From positions 123,287 to 187,286 of the forward strand of contig JAFRTG010000011.1 of assembly GCA_017427265.1 (NCBI GenBank): a stretch of 64,000 bases of DNA, written 5' to 3'. Origin of the DNA: Oscillospiraceae bacterium (GTDB taxonomy: Bacteria > Bacillota > Clostridia > Oscillospirales > Ruminococcaceae). Made by a program: the position numbers and the translations under genes. Shown here in pieces: positions 34,216 through 43,853 of this stretch. Positions within the stretch are counted from its first letter, which is position 1, and the number at the start of each line of letters is the position of its first letter. The notes beneath the pieces were generated by a model, which was not told the DNA's origin, did no database searches, and saw only the letters and a list, made by a program, of their open reading frames with translations.

Positions 34216-34327
34216 ACCAGACTTGTCAAAAAAAGCGAATTTTTGTTATGTCCGGTTGCGTAACTGCAGTAAAAGCATCGAGAAGTACAGATGGCAGCAT
34301 TGCTGATATCTGCATCAGGTTTGGGGT

Positions 34328-36661
34328 TCATGGCTTCAGATACCGCATCTGCCGCAAGGTTTCCATGAATTCTGCAAATGCTTCGTCAGTACAGCCGGCG
34401 GTTTTCAGCATCAGGCTGACGGTGTCCTTCGCGGTGTATTGATATGTCGTAATTACGGCTTCCCACGGCAGCCCGTTCGCGTCCATGAAACGATGCAGAG
34501 CAGCGTTCAGTTCCGGGTTTTCATAGATTTCCTTGATGCTCGTATTAGAACCCCAGCTGTAAGGGGATTCTCCGTCACAGCGCAGTATGATGTCAGCACG
34601 GTTCCGCCAGTTGATGTCATCCGGCGTTTCAACGGTCGCATTGAGAATATAGTTTCCGTCCTCCAGCGTCCAAGTGTGCAGATCGGAATCCCAGCTTTCA
34701 AAGGCACGGCGGTCAATGTGCAGCCGCACGGTCACGGTCTGATGCGGTTCAGCATAAACTTTCCGGAACGCGCAGAGCTCGCAGACCGGTTTTGTCAGCG
34801 CGGATACCGGATCATGCACATAGACCTGCACAACGGTCTTTCCGGCTATATCGCCGGTGTTTTCGACATCTGCAAGCAGGTCAAGTCCGTCTGCGATGCA
34901 TCCGCTTTCCACGCGCAGATTCCGCACTGCAAATGTCGTGTAGGACAGGCCGTAACCGAAAATATACTCGGCAAATCTATCGTCAATATCACGTTGATGC
35001 CTTGTCAGATAATAACGATAACCGACAAAAATGCCCTCGCCGTAGTGCACGGTCATGCCGTCACCGGGGAAATTCAGATAGGTCGGCATATCATGTTCGC
35101 TGTACGGAAATGAAACAGGCAGACGTCCGGACGGATTGACTTTTCCGCAGAGGATGTCCGCCAGTGCAGCTGCACCCTGCATACCAGGCAGCGACACCCA
35201 GAACGATGCATCCCAGCATGAGAGCGCCCGGCCGGTAACCGGTCCGGAGGTGTTGAGGATCAGAACAGTGCGCATATGATGCCGGTTCGCATATTCGTTC
35301 AGTTCGCGCATGCGCTGCTGTTCTTCCCGATCAACGCGGATCGTTTTGCGGTCATTGCCCTCCTGTCCGGGTACATTGAGTACGTAGATCAGCGTATCGG
35401 CTTCATCATACAGACCGATGCGAACATCTGCAAACCGCTTACGAAGTTCTGTCAGTAGATTTGTATTGCGGTTTGTCCAGACACATGCACTGCCGCCCCC
35501 GCAGACGAGAAGCTCCCCGTTCAGCGTACCGGTCAGTGCAATTTTCGAGGAAACCGGCAGCGGGCAGCATCGCTGCTTTTTATCCGGATCGCTGTGATTC
35601 GGCGCGTTTTCCAGCATGACAATGCCCTCTGCTGCTGCCTTGTAGGCTGCACTGTCGGTCATTTCCAGGTCGATATGACCGGTCGGCGGCTGTACATATC
35701 TGCGTGCCAGCGTGACCGCACGTTCAGCCGATTCCGCCAGCTTTTCAGGATCAAGTGTGCCGTCAGCGAGAGCACTGCGCAGCGGTTCTGATGAAACCGG
35801 TCCCGGCATATTGACATCACAGCCTGCATTGACAGCCGCAGCCGGATGATACACCGCGTACCAGTCGCTCATGACAAGCCCCTCAAAGCACCATTCATCC
35901 CGCAGAAGATCGGTCAGAAGCCATTTGTTTTCCGTGCAGGATATACCGTTGATCTGATTGTATGCCGCCATGACAGTTGCACAGCCGGCTTTCACACAGG
36001 CCTCAAATCCCGGCAGATAGAGCTCATGCAGGGCACGTTCCGGAATGATCTCGTTGATGCCCTGCCGGTTCGTTTCCTGATTATTTGCCGCGAAATGCTT
36101 GACATTTGCTGCAACGCCCTGTGACTGCACTCCCTCAACAAGTGCGGGTGCCAGCTGTGAGATCAGGTACGGATCCTCGGAATAGCCTTCAAACAGGCGT
36201 CCGGCTCTGAGGTCACGGTGCAGGTTGATATTAGGTGTTCCGAGCAGAACATGAATGCCGTAGGCGCGTGCCTCATGTCCCAGCGCCTGACCGACCTGAT
36301 AAACGGTTTCCGGATCCCATGCTGCACCGAGCATCATGCCGGGCGGATAACAGCCCGGCGCCGTCATCTCCGGGACGCGGGCGCGCAGCCGATCGCGGAT
36401 CCATTTATAGAGTTCAAGTTCTTCCTCTGTATCAAGCGAATCGGGGCAGAAGAAATTTTCCAGCACCCTGCGGAAGGCGGCGGTTCCCTTTCCGGGATGA
36501 TTAGCCTGCGAGAGCATATCCCCGAACATCTGCTCATAATTGAGCCCTGTGCCGCCGTCCAGCATCTGAACGCGCGGAATGCTCTTTTCCGGCTGTTCAC
36601 CCATACCGAAAAATGTCTGCCCGTTGACCATATAGATCTGCTCATCAGATGTAAGTTCCAT
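34328..36661 (-). CDS. Glycoside hydrolase family 3 beta-glycosidase
   Basis: 777 aa from ATG 36661, preceded by GGGAGAAG; the upstream ATG 36685 has no site. The N-terminal (beta/alpha)8 domain includes KHFAANNQE and the catalytic nucleophile in LVMSDWYAV (Asp 266). The alpha/beta sandwich and the C-terminal FnIII-like domain (YTTFAVRNLRVE...VQVYVHDP) follow. No signal peptide, so it is cytoplasmic and probably cleaves imported oligosaccharides; beta-glucosidase or beta-xylosidase activity cannot be told apart here. No transporter gene is next to it. Confidence 0.93.
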   Translation of the reverse strand: MELTSDEQIYMVNGQTFFGMGEQPEKSIPRVQMLDGGTGLNYEQMFGDMLSQANHPGKGTAAFRRVLENFFCPDSLDTEEELELYKWIRDRLRARVPEMTAPGCYPPGMMLGAAWDPETVYQVGQALGHEARAYGIHVLLGTPNINLHRDLRAGRLFEGYSEDPYLISQLAPALVEGVQSQGVAANVKHFAANNQETNRQGINEIIPERALHELYLPGFEACVKAGCATVMAAYNQINGISCTENKWLLTDLLRDEWCFEGLVMSDWYAVYHPAAAVNAGCDVNMPGPVSSEPLRSALADGTLDPEKLAESAERAVTLARRYVQPPTGHIDLEMTDSAAYKAAAEGIVMLENAPNHSDPDKKQRCCPLPVSSKIALTGTLNGELLVCGGGSACVWTNRNTNLLTELRKRFADVRIGLYDEADTLIYVLNVPGQEGNDRKTIRVDREEQQRMRELNEYANRHHMRTVLILNTSGPVTGRALSCWDASFWVSLPGMQGAAALADILCGKVNPSGRLPVSFPYSEHDMPTYLNFPGDGMTVHYGEGIFVGYRYYLTRHQRDIDDRFAEYIFGYGLSYTTFAVRNLRVESGCIADGLDLLADVENTGDIAGKTVVQVYVHDPVSALTKPVCELCAFRKVYAEPHQTVTVRLHIDRRAFESWDSDLHTWTLEDGNYILNATVETPDDINWRNRADIILRCDGESPYSWGSNTSIKEIYENPELNAALHRFMDANGLPWEAVITTYQYTAKDTVSLMLKTAGCTDEAFAEFMETLRQMRYLKP

Positions 36662-36810
36662 ATATGCTTCTCCCTTCCGTATCATGCATGAGGATCAAAC
36701 GTCCGGCCATGATTTCTGTGATAGTTCACCGGCTTTCTCAAAACAAAGCCCCAGTACCGTGTTCGCAATATCGGACGGCTCATCTCTGCCGGAATTCATT
36801 ACAGATCAGG

Positions 36811-37101
36811 TCAGCGCTTTTCTCCGTTGACAAGTACGACATTGAGCGGTTCAGTTTCAATTTTCTGCCAGACACCTTCGACAACATAGGTTTCGTGCTC
36901 CAGATAATCATTCAGTGCGGCACGGTCCGGAAAATCGACAATCAGAACAGAACCCTTCATTTTGCCCGTATCGTCCAGCAACCCGCCGGCACAGATAATC
37001 TGCTTTCCAAGCGCTTTCATTCCTTCCAGATGCCGGGGACGAACCTCCATCCGCTTTTCCAGCATTCCTTCACCGTCATAGGCTTTGATTAAAAACTGCA
37101 T
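36811..37101 (-). CDS. YciI-like protein
   Basis: 96 aa. FLIKAYDGEGMLEKRMEVRPRHL, GGLLDDTGKMKGSVLIVDFPDR and the DYLEHETYV turn match the ferredoxin-like YciI fold with its His/Asp pair. Function of the family is mostly unknown; some members act as small dehydrochlorinase-like enzymes. It has a good site (AAGGAGAAAG) before the ATG. It lies 149 bases from the GH3 gene and may be transcribed alone. Confidence 0.85.
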   Translation of the reverse strand: MQFLIKAYDGEGMLEKRMEVRPRHLEGMKALGKQIICAGGLLDDTGKMKGSVLIVDFPDRAALNDYLEHETYVVEGVWQKIETEPLNVVLVNGEKR

Positions 37102-37335
37102 ATTCTTTCTCCTTTTTTCATTTTTTGAGCTTCTGTTGTATCAGAATAACAATATTTACAGAAAGCAGGGCAATCACCCTGCTTTCATTATAATTCCTGA
37201 TTGAATGAATGTCAAGCATATTTAGAGAGAATCCGGATAATGAACGTTTTATCTGATATAAAACAAGCAGTTGACCGTCTAGGCGCGAAAATGGTCGTTT
37301 GCTTTTTCAGATGTCCGAAACTTGTAAATTCTTGC

Positions 37336-37364
37336 TTGCTTTCCGGAGACAGCTATGCTATAAT
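37336..37364 (+). promoter_or_regulatory. Promoter of the dockerin/C1A protease gene
   Basis: TTGCTT (37336-37341), a 17-base spacer and TATAAT (37359-37364), about 75 bases before ATG 37439. The rest of the 337-base gap (37102-37438) shows no gene. Confidence 0.6.
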
Positions 37365-37438
37365 GAAGAAAAACGGACAATACAACTTCAGGGGTGAACA
37401 TAAAAAGCATATCAAGGAAACGGGGAGGATCTCAAACT

Positions 37439-39009
37439 ATGAAACACACATCTTTTCTGCGTAAACTCACAGCCGCAGTGTTGAGCTGCACGCTCTGCTT
37501 TACCGGTTTGACGGTTCCTGCAAGTTCAGCGGAGGAAACCGAAGTACTCCCGCACGCTTCGACTGGCGAGATTCGGACACGCCGATCCTGACACCTGTCA
37601 AAACGCAGTACGGCGGCACTTGTTGGGTGTACGGACCGATGGGGTGCATTGAAGCTGACATGGTAAAAAAAGGCTATGCGGACAGCAGCCTTGACCTTTC
37701 CGAAACGCATCTGATATGGTTTACCAACGGTCAGGGTTCGCCGACTGATCCCGATAATCCATGTTACGGCGGCGGTCCGGAGCACGGCATTGAAGGCTAC
37801 AAAACAGGCGGAAATACTTATCGTGTCCTCGCTGCGCTTGCTGCTTGGCAGGGCGTTGTCTATGAAAGTGATTACCCTGCACATGCCGCCTTGCAGCCTC
37901 TGGACGAATCAGTGCGCTATCGATCTGTTGCACATTTTCAGAACGGAGAAATCTACAGCATTTCAGACAGGGATCATTTTAAAAAAATGATCATGGAAAA
38001 AGGACCGCTGTGCGGATCGTTTTTTCAAAGCTACGAAGTGTCTCTCTCGGAAAAAAGCGGATATTATAATCCTGATTACAAAAGCAGCGAGACAGATAAA
38101 GGGGGATGGCATGTTATCGCGATCGTGGGCTGGGATGATCATTTTCCGAAGGAGTATTTTAACAAGGAAGCAACCTCTGACGGCGCATGGATCATCCGGA
38201 ACAGCTACGGTGAAAACCATAAGAACTCCGATCACGGATATTTCTATATGAGTTACAGCGAAAAGACACTGCTGAACGGCTGCTATTATGATATGCAGCC
38301 GGTAACCAATTACGGGAATGTGTACCACTACAACAATATGTCATTCAAAAAGCAAGACACTTCGGGGAAGAACTGCGGTTATGTGACAGCGAATGTATTT
38401 GAAGCGGAAAAGGATAAAACGATCGCCGCGGCCGGCTTTTTTACAGCGTTAAGTCCGGAGGACTATGATCTGTCTGTGTATCTGCTGAATCCCGACTGTA
38501 CCGGACCACAGGACGGAACGCTGGTCTGCCAGACAAGCGGTACTTTGGATTTCAAAGGATTCCACACAATCGAACTCCCTGAACATATTGCGGTAAAAAA
38601 GGGACAGAAATATTCCGTCGTGATCAAACAGCCGATCGGCACAAATCATGCCGCATACTTTGATGTTTATAATTATAAAAGGGGCGTATCCTACTACGCA
38701 GAATATACGGCAGAAACAGATTTGTCCGATCTGGCATGGAAAGATTGCTATGATACAGAATTCGGAGATGTATGCATCCATGTATATACAGAATACGAGG
38801 GCGAAACGGAGCAGTTCATCCGCGGCGATCTAAACTGCGACGGCATAGTTGAAGCCGTTGATCTTTCGTTGCTGAAACAGGTATTGCTCGGCAGTGAACG
38901 GACGGACATTGACCGCAAGGCGACTGACTGGAACGGGGACGAAAATCTCGATATTGAGGATGCACGCGGCCTGCTTGACTTTTTGATGCAGGTTCCGGAA
39001 ACAGAATAA
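37439..39009 (+). pseudogene. Secreted papain-like (C1A) cysteine protease with C-terminal dockerin, broken by a frameshift
   Basis: ATG 37439 starts a signal peptide (LTAAVLSCTLCFTGLTVPASSA). Around 37550 the frame shifts: upstream it reads EVLPHASTGEIRTRRS-stop, while the other frame reads FDWRDSDTPILTPVKTQ, the start of a mature C1A enzyme (family: xFDWRxxxxVTPVKxQ). Restoring one base after CTCCCG would give LPARFDWR. Downstream all catalytic parts are present: Gln in VKTQ, Cys at 37621 (GGTCWVYG), His at 38110 (GGWHVIAIVGWDD), Asn in WIIRNSYG. The C-terminus is a full dockerin (GDLNCDGIVEAVDLSLLKQ...DWNGDENLDIEDARG). Either a recent pseudogene or a sequencing error. Confidence 0.85.
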
Positions 39010-39018
39010 AGGTATGGT

Positions 39019-39663
39019 ATGATGAGAGAAGAAAGGGATCGCTCGCTGGAATACTGGGAGCAGATTTTTGAAGAGACAAGGGAACTGAAGATTCAGACGG
39101 ATGACTGGCTGGACGAATTTGACAGCATCATTCGGGGGTGCAGCAAGCCGGTGCTCGATCTTGGCTGCGGGTTCGGCAATGATACGCTTGCGCTGATGCA
39201 GAAGGGCAAACAGGTCATCGCCTGCGATCAGTGTGAAAATGCGCTCAGCAATCTGCGGCGGAATCTGCCGGATGTGTACGAAACAAAGCGCGCGAATATG
39301 CTGGACGGGCTGCCCTTTGCGGATGATTCCTTTGAGGTCGTGATTGCAGACCTCTGCCTGCATTACTTCACAAAGGCTGATACGCTGCACATTTTGGATG
39401 AAATCCGGCGGGTGCTGGTATCGGGCGGGCATCTGTTTGTCCGCGTCAATTCGATCAACGATGTCAATTACGGTGCGTGTCAGGGCGAAGAGATCGAGCA
39501 TCATCTTTATCTGAATGCGGACGGCTGCCTGAAGCGCTTCTTTGATGAAGCGGATATCCGTGAAATATTTGGTGCGTTTGAGACCGTATTCCTGCGTGAG
39601 GAACGCATGATGCGGTATGCTGCTGACAAATATCTTTTCCGCATTGTTATGCGGAAAAAGTGA
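39019..39663 (+). CDS. Class I SAM-dependent methyltransferase
   Basis: 214 aa. Motif I VLDLGCGFGNDTLAL, motif II acidic region VIACDQC, motif IV FEVVIADLCLHYF, post-motif DEIRRVLVSGGHLFVRVNS. This is the Methyltransf_11/25 fold. The start at ATG 39019 (or 39022) follows AAAGG with about 5-base spacing, just 9 bases after the protease stop. The substrate is unknown; the C-terminal substrate part (ERMMRYAADKYLFRIV) is like small-molecule enzymes of the Tehb/UbiE type. Confidence 0.88.
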   Translation: MMREERDRSLEYWEQIFEETRELKIQTDDWLDEFDSIIRGCSKPVLDLGCGFGNDTLALMQKGKQVIACDQCENALSNLRRNLPDVYETKRANMLDGLPFADDSFEVVIADLCLHYFTKADTLHILDEIRRVLVSGGHLFVRVNSINDVNYGACQGEEIEHHLYLNADGCLKRFFDEADIREIFGAFETVFLREERMMRYAADKYLFRIVMRKK

Positions 39664-39963
39664 TTCAATCAAGTCCTAACTCACGAGGAGCTCTGTTGTT
39701 ACACCGGAGTAAAAGGGCATTTCTTTCAGGCTGTCTGCAATAATATCCAATATCATCAATGTACAGGCATTCCCGAAATCCGGTTTTACATGTCCGGCTA
39801 TACATTCAGAGACATACCGGAGTGTTTTTTCTGCTTGATTATTTGCTTGCTTTCCATTTCATATGATTGAAAGAGAAACGAAAATAGGAGAAGTTATACC
39901 TTGCCGGCGGAACTTCTCCTATTATCAATGATATTCAAATTTTGAAGTGCATAGATTACAGTC
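39664..39963. other. Intergenic region between methyltransferase and RiPP operon
   Basis: 300 bases between convergent genes. Apart from the strong terminator at 39883-39923 I see no coding or regulatory signal. Confidence 0.5.
39883..39923 (-). terminator. Terminator at the end of the RiPP maturation operon
   Basis: AATAGGAGAAGTT (39883-39895) and AACTTCTCCTATT (39911-39923) are perfect complements with a 15-base loop. On the minus strand the stem is followed by TTTTCGTTTCTC. It may also terminate the + strand methyltransferase transcript. Confidence 0.75.
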
Positions 39964-41136
39964 TTATCTTTTTTTTTGTATTCTTTTTCTGAATATTCTC
40001 ACAATAGGAAACATTACTATCAGAAAGAGATACTGTTTGATGCTCCAGAAGGCATTTGAAATACCGCCGTCTAAATTTTTCCGGAAAAGAATAATCATTG
40101 CAGACAATTCTCTCAGAACCAGAAATGCAATCATGCTCATGCTCAGCGTGAAATAAATAAGCTGCGGAACTGTGATTTTGATTTTCCCGCTTTTGAAGAT
40201 ATCCTTTACGGACGAGAAAGAGCGTTTTCTCAGATTCGGACTCTTCATAATGGTTGCAAGGATGAAATAACCGTCCAGCGGCAGCAAGGGGCATAAATTC
40301 ACGATAAAGTATGTAAAATTGATATAACATACATAATTGAGCGTGAAAATCAGATGCTCTGACGCGCCGAGCTGCTTGCATATCAGAGCCATTATAAATC
40401 CGGTACATCCGATAAATGCATTTGCCATGACACCGGCAAACCAGATATGAATACGTTGAATTGGCTTGACCGTATATAATCCGGGCAGTTTGATATAGAA
40501 AATTGGACTGATATACAGATACAATGTCAGCGATATGGATTTCGGAGCAAGACCGTATTTTGCTGCTGTGATGCCATGCGATAATTCATGCATAGAAATG
40601 GAGATTGACGACACCAAAAACATCAATATAAAATTTCGGATGTAGTGATCCTGAAAACCAAGCAAACTGAAATCAGTTATGCTGATTTTGTTCAGAAAAA
40701 ATAAAACTAAGGAAAGCACAGTCAATAAGACGGTTATGAGCGATGCAGGCATAACGAAGCGGGAAAGACGATCAAAAATGCCCTTCATTTTATCAATGCG
40801 AATGCCGATGACCTTGAATCCGAATCTCTCAAACTCGTTTTTTTGTGCATTGGGGTGATTTTCTTCCTGTAACAGGTCCGCTTTTTCCAGAATCGCGTAC
40901 ATTTTTCTGGAATTGATTGTCAGACCGGTATCAGCAGTGACTTTCTCTTCGATTTCATCAAAAGTATTGGTTCCGTCCATAAAAGAAATTGTTTTCAGAA
41001 CAATATCCTTTTTGCTTTCAGTAACCTCAATAAAACGATCTCTGTCGATGCTTCCGATTGCATATTTGTCCTCTTTGTTTTTATACTGATACAAGAGATA
41101 TGCGTGAATGTCTGGGGCTACACATGGCAGATCCAA
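39964..41136 (-). CDS. M50-type membrane peptidase/transport protein of a RiPP cluster
   Basis: About 390 aa. No ATG exists near the N-terminus; TTG 41136 has AGAGGTGAG directly upstream and begins 7 bases after the maturase stop, so it is preferred over TTG 41175. Residues about 40-110 (KTISFMDGTNTFDEIEEKV...KMYAILEKADLL) look like a PqqD-like RiPP recognition domain. Then come eight or so membrane helices with HELSHG (His 183, Glu 184, His 187) and a second metal motif in NLCPLLPLDGYF, the site-2-protease pattern. In RiPP loci such proteins remove the leader and/or help export. The partner genes are the radical SAM maturase and three precursors. Confidence 0.82.
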   Translation of the reverse strand: MDLPCVAPDIHAYLLYQYKNKEDKYAIGSIDRDRFIEVTESKKDIVLKTISFMDGTNTFDEIEEKVTADTGLTINSRKMYAILEKADLLQEENHPNAQKNEFERFGFKVIGIRIDKMKGIFDRLSRFVMPASLITVLLTVLSLVLFFLNKISITDFSLLGFQDHYIRNFILMFLVSSISISMHELSHGITAAKYGLAPKSISLTLYLYISPIFYIKLPGLYTVKPIQRIHIWFAGVMANAFIGCTGFIMALICKQLGASEHLIFTLNYVCYINFTYFIVNLCPLLPLDGYFILATIMKSPNLRKRSFSSVKDIFKSGKIKITVPQLIYFTLSMSMIAFLVLRELSAMIILFRKNLDGGISNAFWSIKQYLFLIVMFPIVRIFRKRIQKKR

Positions 41137-41143
41137 AATCAGC

Positions 41144-42478
41144 TCACCTCTTATTTGATATATTTGACAATGCAATCAATACCTGTTCGGTTAAAGCACG
41201 CTGCATATCGCAATCAAGATCTGACGTTTCAAAAACATCGCCTGTAGCGAAGTAATTCGCGCCGATACAGCCGGAACAAATTCTGTTGTTGAAACAGTCT
41301 TTGCACTTGGGATACTGATATTTGCTGAATCCGCTGAATCTGGATTTTTGTGCTGTAAAGGTCTCATTTTCAAAGAAGGGAACCTTATCATATACATTTC
41401 CTAAGCGGAATTCCGGCATATCCGTAAACAAAAAGCAAGGATAAATATCACCTTTACTGGAAACGGAAAACTGTGTGATGCCCGCCATACACAAATGACA
41501 GTTTGATTTTTTCCACTTCAGTGCCTCCAGAATTCTGCCGACAAAAGAATAAGTATATTCTTTCTTATTCTCAACTTTTTCTTTGAAAATTTCGCTGACC
41601 GAGTCAACGAAACCGCTTCTGTCCTCGATTTTATAATCTGCACTGTCGTCACCGGATGCAGGAACAAGATGAATATCAGAAATCTGCAGTTCATCTTTAA
41701 GATACCTGATCGTATCCATAACGGACAATTTCTGATTGACATGGTTGATGTTATAAGTTGTTTCAGCTCCTACGATCGGAACACCTGCATTCCGATATTT
41801 CTCGATATTTTCAATCACTTTGTCAAATGATCCGGTTCCTTCTTTATAAATACGCATACTGTCATGCACGGATTTCGGACCGTCAATGCTGAATGTCAAT
41901 CCAATTTGATACTTTTTAATTGTTTCCGCCAGCTGATCCGAATAAATTGTACCGTTTGAAATTGTGCCGAATGCAGGCAATCCGGCCAGCTTTTTTTCTT
42001 CCACAAGCTTTGTAAAATATTCACATACAAAGCGAATGACCGGCTCATTCAATAACGGCTCTCCGCCGAAAAACTGAATGCTCTGAATAACATTGTATTT
42101 TTGCAGAACCGTGTCAATCGCCAGTTTCGCGGTCGGAATATCCATCATGCATTCTGATGAACCGTAACTGCCGCCGCATGCATAGCAGTATTTGCAGTCA
42201 AGATTACATTTATTCGTTACATTCAGCACCAGTTTTGAAAGAAAACCTTCCCGATCAGGGTTAAATTCCTCAATCGGCTCCGCATATATGGTGTTATATA
42301 AATTTTGGAATGTTTCCTCAGATATGCTGTATTTTGAGATGATTTCCTCTTTTGAAATTTCGTTTTCGATATCTGTAACAACATTCTTTACAGTTCCGTT
42401 GACATTAAAAAATTTCAATGTCTGCGGAACAAATAAAAGATATTGATCATTTCCTTTATCTATAAAATGAATTTTCAT
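41144..42478 (-). CDS. Radical SAM/SPASM peptide maturase
   Basis: 444 aa from ATG 42478 (AAGAGG upstream; TTG 42484 is too close). The N-terminal 80 residues (YLLFVPQTLKFFNVNG...IISKYSISEETFQNLY) resemble a PqqD-like leader-binding domain. The radical SAM core has CNLDCKYC (Cys 91, 95, 98) and GGEPLL. The C-terminal SPASM part has several Cys groups for auxiliary iron-sulfur clusters (CHLCMAG, YPCFLF, CKDCFNNRICSGC). This layout is that of enzymes that form thioether crosslinks in Cys-rich precursors (sactipeptides and ranthipeptides). The three upstream precursors supply the expected Cys-rich cores. Confidence 0.92.
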   Translation of the reverse strand: MKIHFIDKGNDQYLLFVPQTLKFFNVNGTVKNVVTDIENEISKEEIISKYSISEETFQNLYNTIYAEPIEEFNPDREGFLSKLVLNVTNKCNLDCKYCYACGGSYGSSECMMDIPTAKLAIDTVLQKYNVIQSIQFFGGEPLLNEPVIRFVCEYFTKLVEEKKLAGLPAFGTISNGTIYSDQLAETIKKYQIGLTFSIDGPKSVHDSMRIYKEGTGSFDKVIENIEKYRNAGVPIVGAETTYNINHVNQKLSVMDTIRYLKDELQISDIHLVPASGDDSADYKIEDRSGFVDSVSEIFKEKVENKKEYTYSFVGRILEALKWKKSNCHLCMAGITQFSVSSKGDIYPCFLFTDMPEFRLGNVYDKVPFFENETFTAQKSRFSGFSKYQYPKCKDCFNNRICSGCIGANYFATGDVFETSDLDCDMQRALTEQVLIALSNISNKR

Positions 42479-42538
42479 CTTCAATGATCCTCTTAAATTA
42501 TTTTATAACATTCATGATTGTTTTATGGATGCGGCAAA

Positions 42539-42626
42539 GAAGCCGCGCAGAAGAAATCTTCCGGGCATTGTATCTGAATTATATCCGGTACAGTGCCGTT
42601 TACGGATTTCAGTTCAGCGCGGTTCT
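42539..42626 (-). repeat. Post-precursor hairpin repeat, copy 1
   Basis: An imperfect inverted repeat with arms around GCCGCGC (42542-42548) and GCGCGGTTCT (42617-42626), just after the stop of precursor 1 and before the maturase gene. It is the most diverged of three related copies. On the minus-strand RNA it forms a long stem that could terminate partially and set the ratio of precursor to maturase. Confidence 0.6.
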
Positions 42627-42649
42627 TGTTGCCTGGAATGTACAGTCAA

Positions 42650-42808
42650 TTACAGACATCCGATGCCAAAGCAGCCCCAGCCGCATGCAACACCACAACT
42701 GGTTCTTGCACCGCAGAAGAAACCGCCGCTGTTAGCTCCGATGGGAGTATCGGACTCCTCGAGAACTTCGATTTCCTCGATTTCGACTTCATTCATCTTG
42801 AATTCCAT
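42650..42808 (-). CDS. Cys-rich RiPP precursor peptide 1
   Basis: 52 aa, too short for routine gene calling. ATG 42808 is preceded by AAAGGAG. The leader begins MEFKMNEVEIEEIEVLEE and is shared with the two other precursors. The core is Gly/Cys-rich with five Cys (positions 32, 38, 42, 46, 51) spaced x5, x3, x3, x4, ending in GCFGIGCL. Closest to the maturase gene (172 bases). Such acidic helical leaders bind PqqD-like domains. Thioether links from Cys to residues in between are expected if the maturase acts as in ranthipeptides (inference). Confidence 0.9.
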   Translation of the reverse strand: MEFKMNEVEIEEIEVLEESDTPIGANSGGFFCGARTSCGVACGWGCFGIGCL

Positions 42809-42869
42809 GTTCAGAATCTCCTTTCGTCAGATTTACCATAGTACTAATTTGTACGAATGGCATAAATGT

Positions 42870-42898
42870 ATTATATCATCTAAAGACAGTATTGTCAA
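42870..42898 (-). promoter_or_regulatory. Consensus promoter of precursor 1
   Basis: Minus strand TTGACA (42898-42893), a 17-base spacer and TATAAT (42875-42870). Both boxes are perfect. The start of transcription is expected near 42863, giving a leader of about 55 bases. Confidence 0.85.
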
Positions 42899-43068
42899 TA
42901 CTGGAACTGAAAACGCTCCAGAATTTGTAGAAAGTGTTTATGTTTTTGTAGTGCTATTGCTCGATTTGTATAAACATCACTGATAATATTGCCGTCAAGA
43001 TGTTTACTTTTTTATAAGCCCTGAAAATGCCAAGCCTCTGAAAAGGAATCAATTCAGCACCTGCAAAA

Positions 43069-43144
43069 AGCCGCGCTGAAGAAATCTGCTGTACATTGAT
43101 CGGAATCTGATACAATGCCTTGCAGAAATATCTTCAACGCGGCT
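43069..43144 (-). repeat. Post-precursor hairpin repeat, copy 2
   Basis: AGCCGCGCTGAAGA (43069-43082) and TCTTCAACGCGGCT (43131-43144) pair with only one U-G wobble on the minus-strand RNA. It lies 20 bases after the stop of precursor 2. The internal sequence (CTGTACATT, GATACAATGC) is shared with copy 3. Confidence 0.75.
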
Positions 43145-43164
43145 CTGTTGTATCTGGCATGATA

Positions 43165-43299
43165 TTACCAGCAAATATAGCCCCTAATACCCGTGCAACC
43201 AAATCCACAGAAATGGCCATACAAAGAATGGCTCAGCGAGTCAGTTCCATCGAGAAATTCAATTTCCTCGATGACAACTTCGTCCATTTTGAATTCCAT
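43165..43299 (-). CDS. Cys-rich RiPP precursor peptide 2
   Basis: 44 aa. ATG 43299 is preceded by GAAAGGAGA. The leader MEFKMDEVVIEEIEFLDG matches precursors 1 and 3; the core (from about residue 24) is HSLYGHFCGFGCTGIRGYICW with Cys 31, 35 and 43 (CxxxC then x7). Ends in CW, like precursor 3 (CWY). Own promoter at 43362-43390 and own downstream hairpin. Confidence 0.88.
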   Translation of the reverse strand: MEFKMDEVVIEEIEFLDGTDSLSHSLYGHFCGFGCTGIRGYICW

Positions 43300-43361
43300 G
43301 TACACAATCTCCTTTCATTCATATTTGTCATTGTACAATATTGTGATAATGACATGTACTT

Positions 43362-43390
43362 ATTATATCATTAAGCCGCGAAAATGTCAA
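43362..43390 (-). promoter_or_regulatory. Consensus promoter of precursor 2
   Basis: Minus strand TTGACA (43390-43385), a 17-base spacer and TATAAT (43367-43362), both perfect. Confidence 0.85.
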
Positions 43391-43560
43391 TACAGAATTT
43401 GACCTGTTCATGATTCTGTCAATAGTGTACGATTTATTCGACTGATATTGCTCAATTTGTGTTTGACGGCAAGAGTATATTGCTGGCAAGATAATTGTTC
43501 TTTGAAAGGATGCATGAAAATTCAGCTCCTCTGAAAACCAGATGCGTCCAGTCAATGCAA

Positions 43561-43639
43561 GAACCGCGCTGAAGAAATCCGCTGTACATTATAGTCCAAT
43601 TCGATACAATGCATTTGCAGATTTATTTCAACGCGGCTC
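43561..43639 (-). repeat. Post-precursor hairpin repeat, copy 3
   Basis: GAACCGCGCTGAA (43561-43573) pairs with TTCAACGCGGCTC (43627-43639) on the minus-strand RNA with G-U wobbles. It lies 21 bases after the stop of precursor 3. Strongly similar to copy 2 over its full length. Confidence 0.75.
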
Positions 43640-43660
43640 TTTTGGGCATAGTATTCAGGA

Positions 43661-43807
43661 TTAGTACCAGCAAAAGAAACCGCCGATACATCTATAACCA
43701 CACCAGCCCCCACTTGTTGGACGGATTCCGGGCGGATAACTCGGCGTAATCGTTTCTTCGAGAACTTCAATTTCCTCGATTTCAACTTCATCCATTTTGA
43801 ATTCCAT
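43661..43807 (-). CDS. Cys-rich RiPP precursor peptide 3
   Basis: 48 aa. ATG 43807 is preceded by GAAAGGAG. The leader MEFKMDEVEIEEIEVLEE is shared almost exactly with the other copies. The core contains a Pro-rich segment (PSYPPGIRP) and WCGYRCIGGFFCWY at the end, with Cys 36, 40 and 46 (CxxxC then x5). Its promoter is the first on the transcribed strand of the locus. Confidence 0.9.
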   Translation of the reverse strand: MEFKMDEVEIEEIEVLEETITPSYPPGIRPTSGGWCGYRCIGGFFCWY

Positions 43808-43853
43808 GTTCAAAGACTCCTTTCATCATATTTACCATAAACGGTATGTTTTT

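Noticed and set aside
36695-36799. 34-codon minus-strand frame with normal-looking codon use (MNSGRDEPSDIANTVLGLCF...)
   Set aside because: Only a weak ribosome site and no known match; may be the remnant of a gene lost between GH3 and YciI genes, but I cannot support it.
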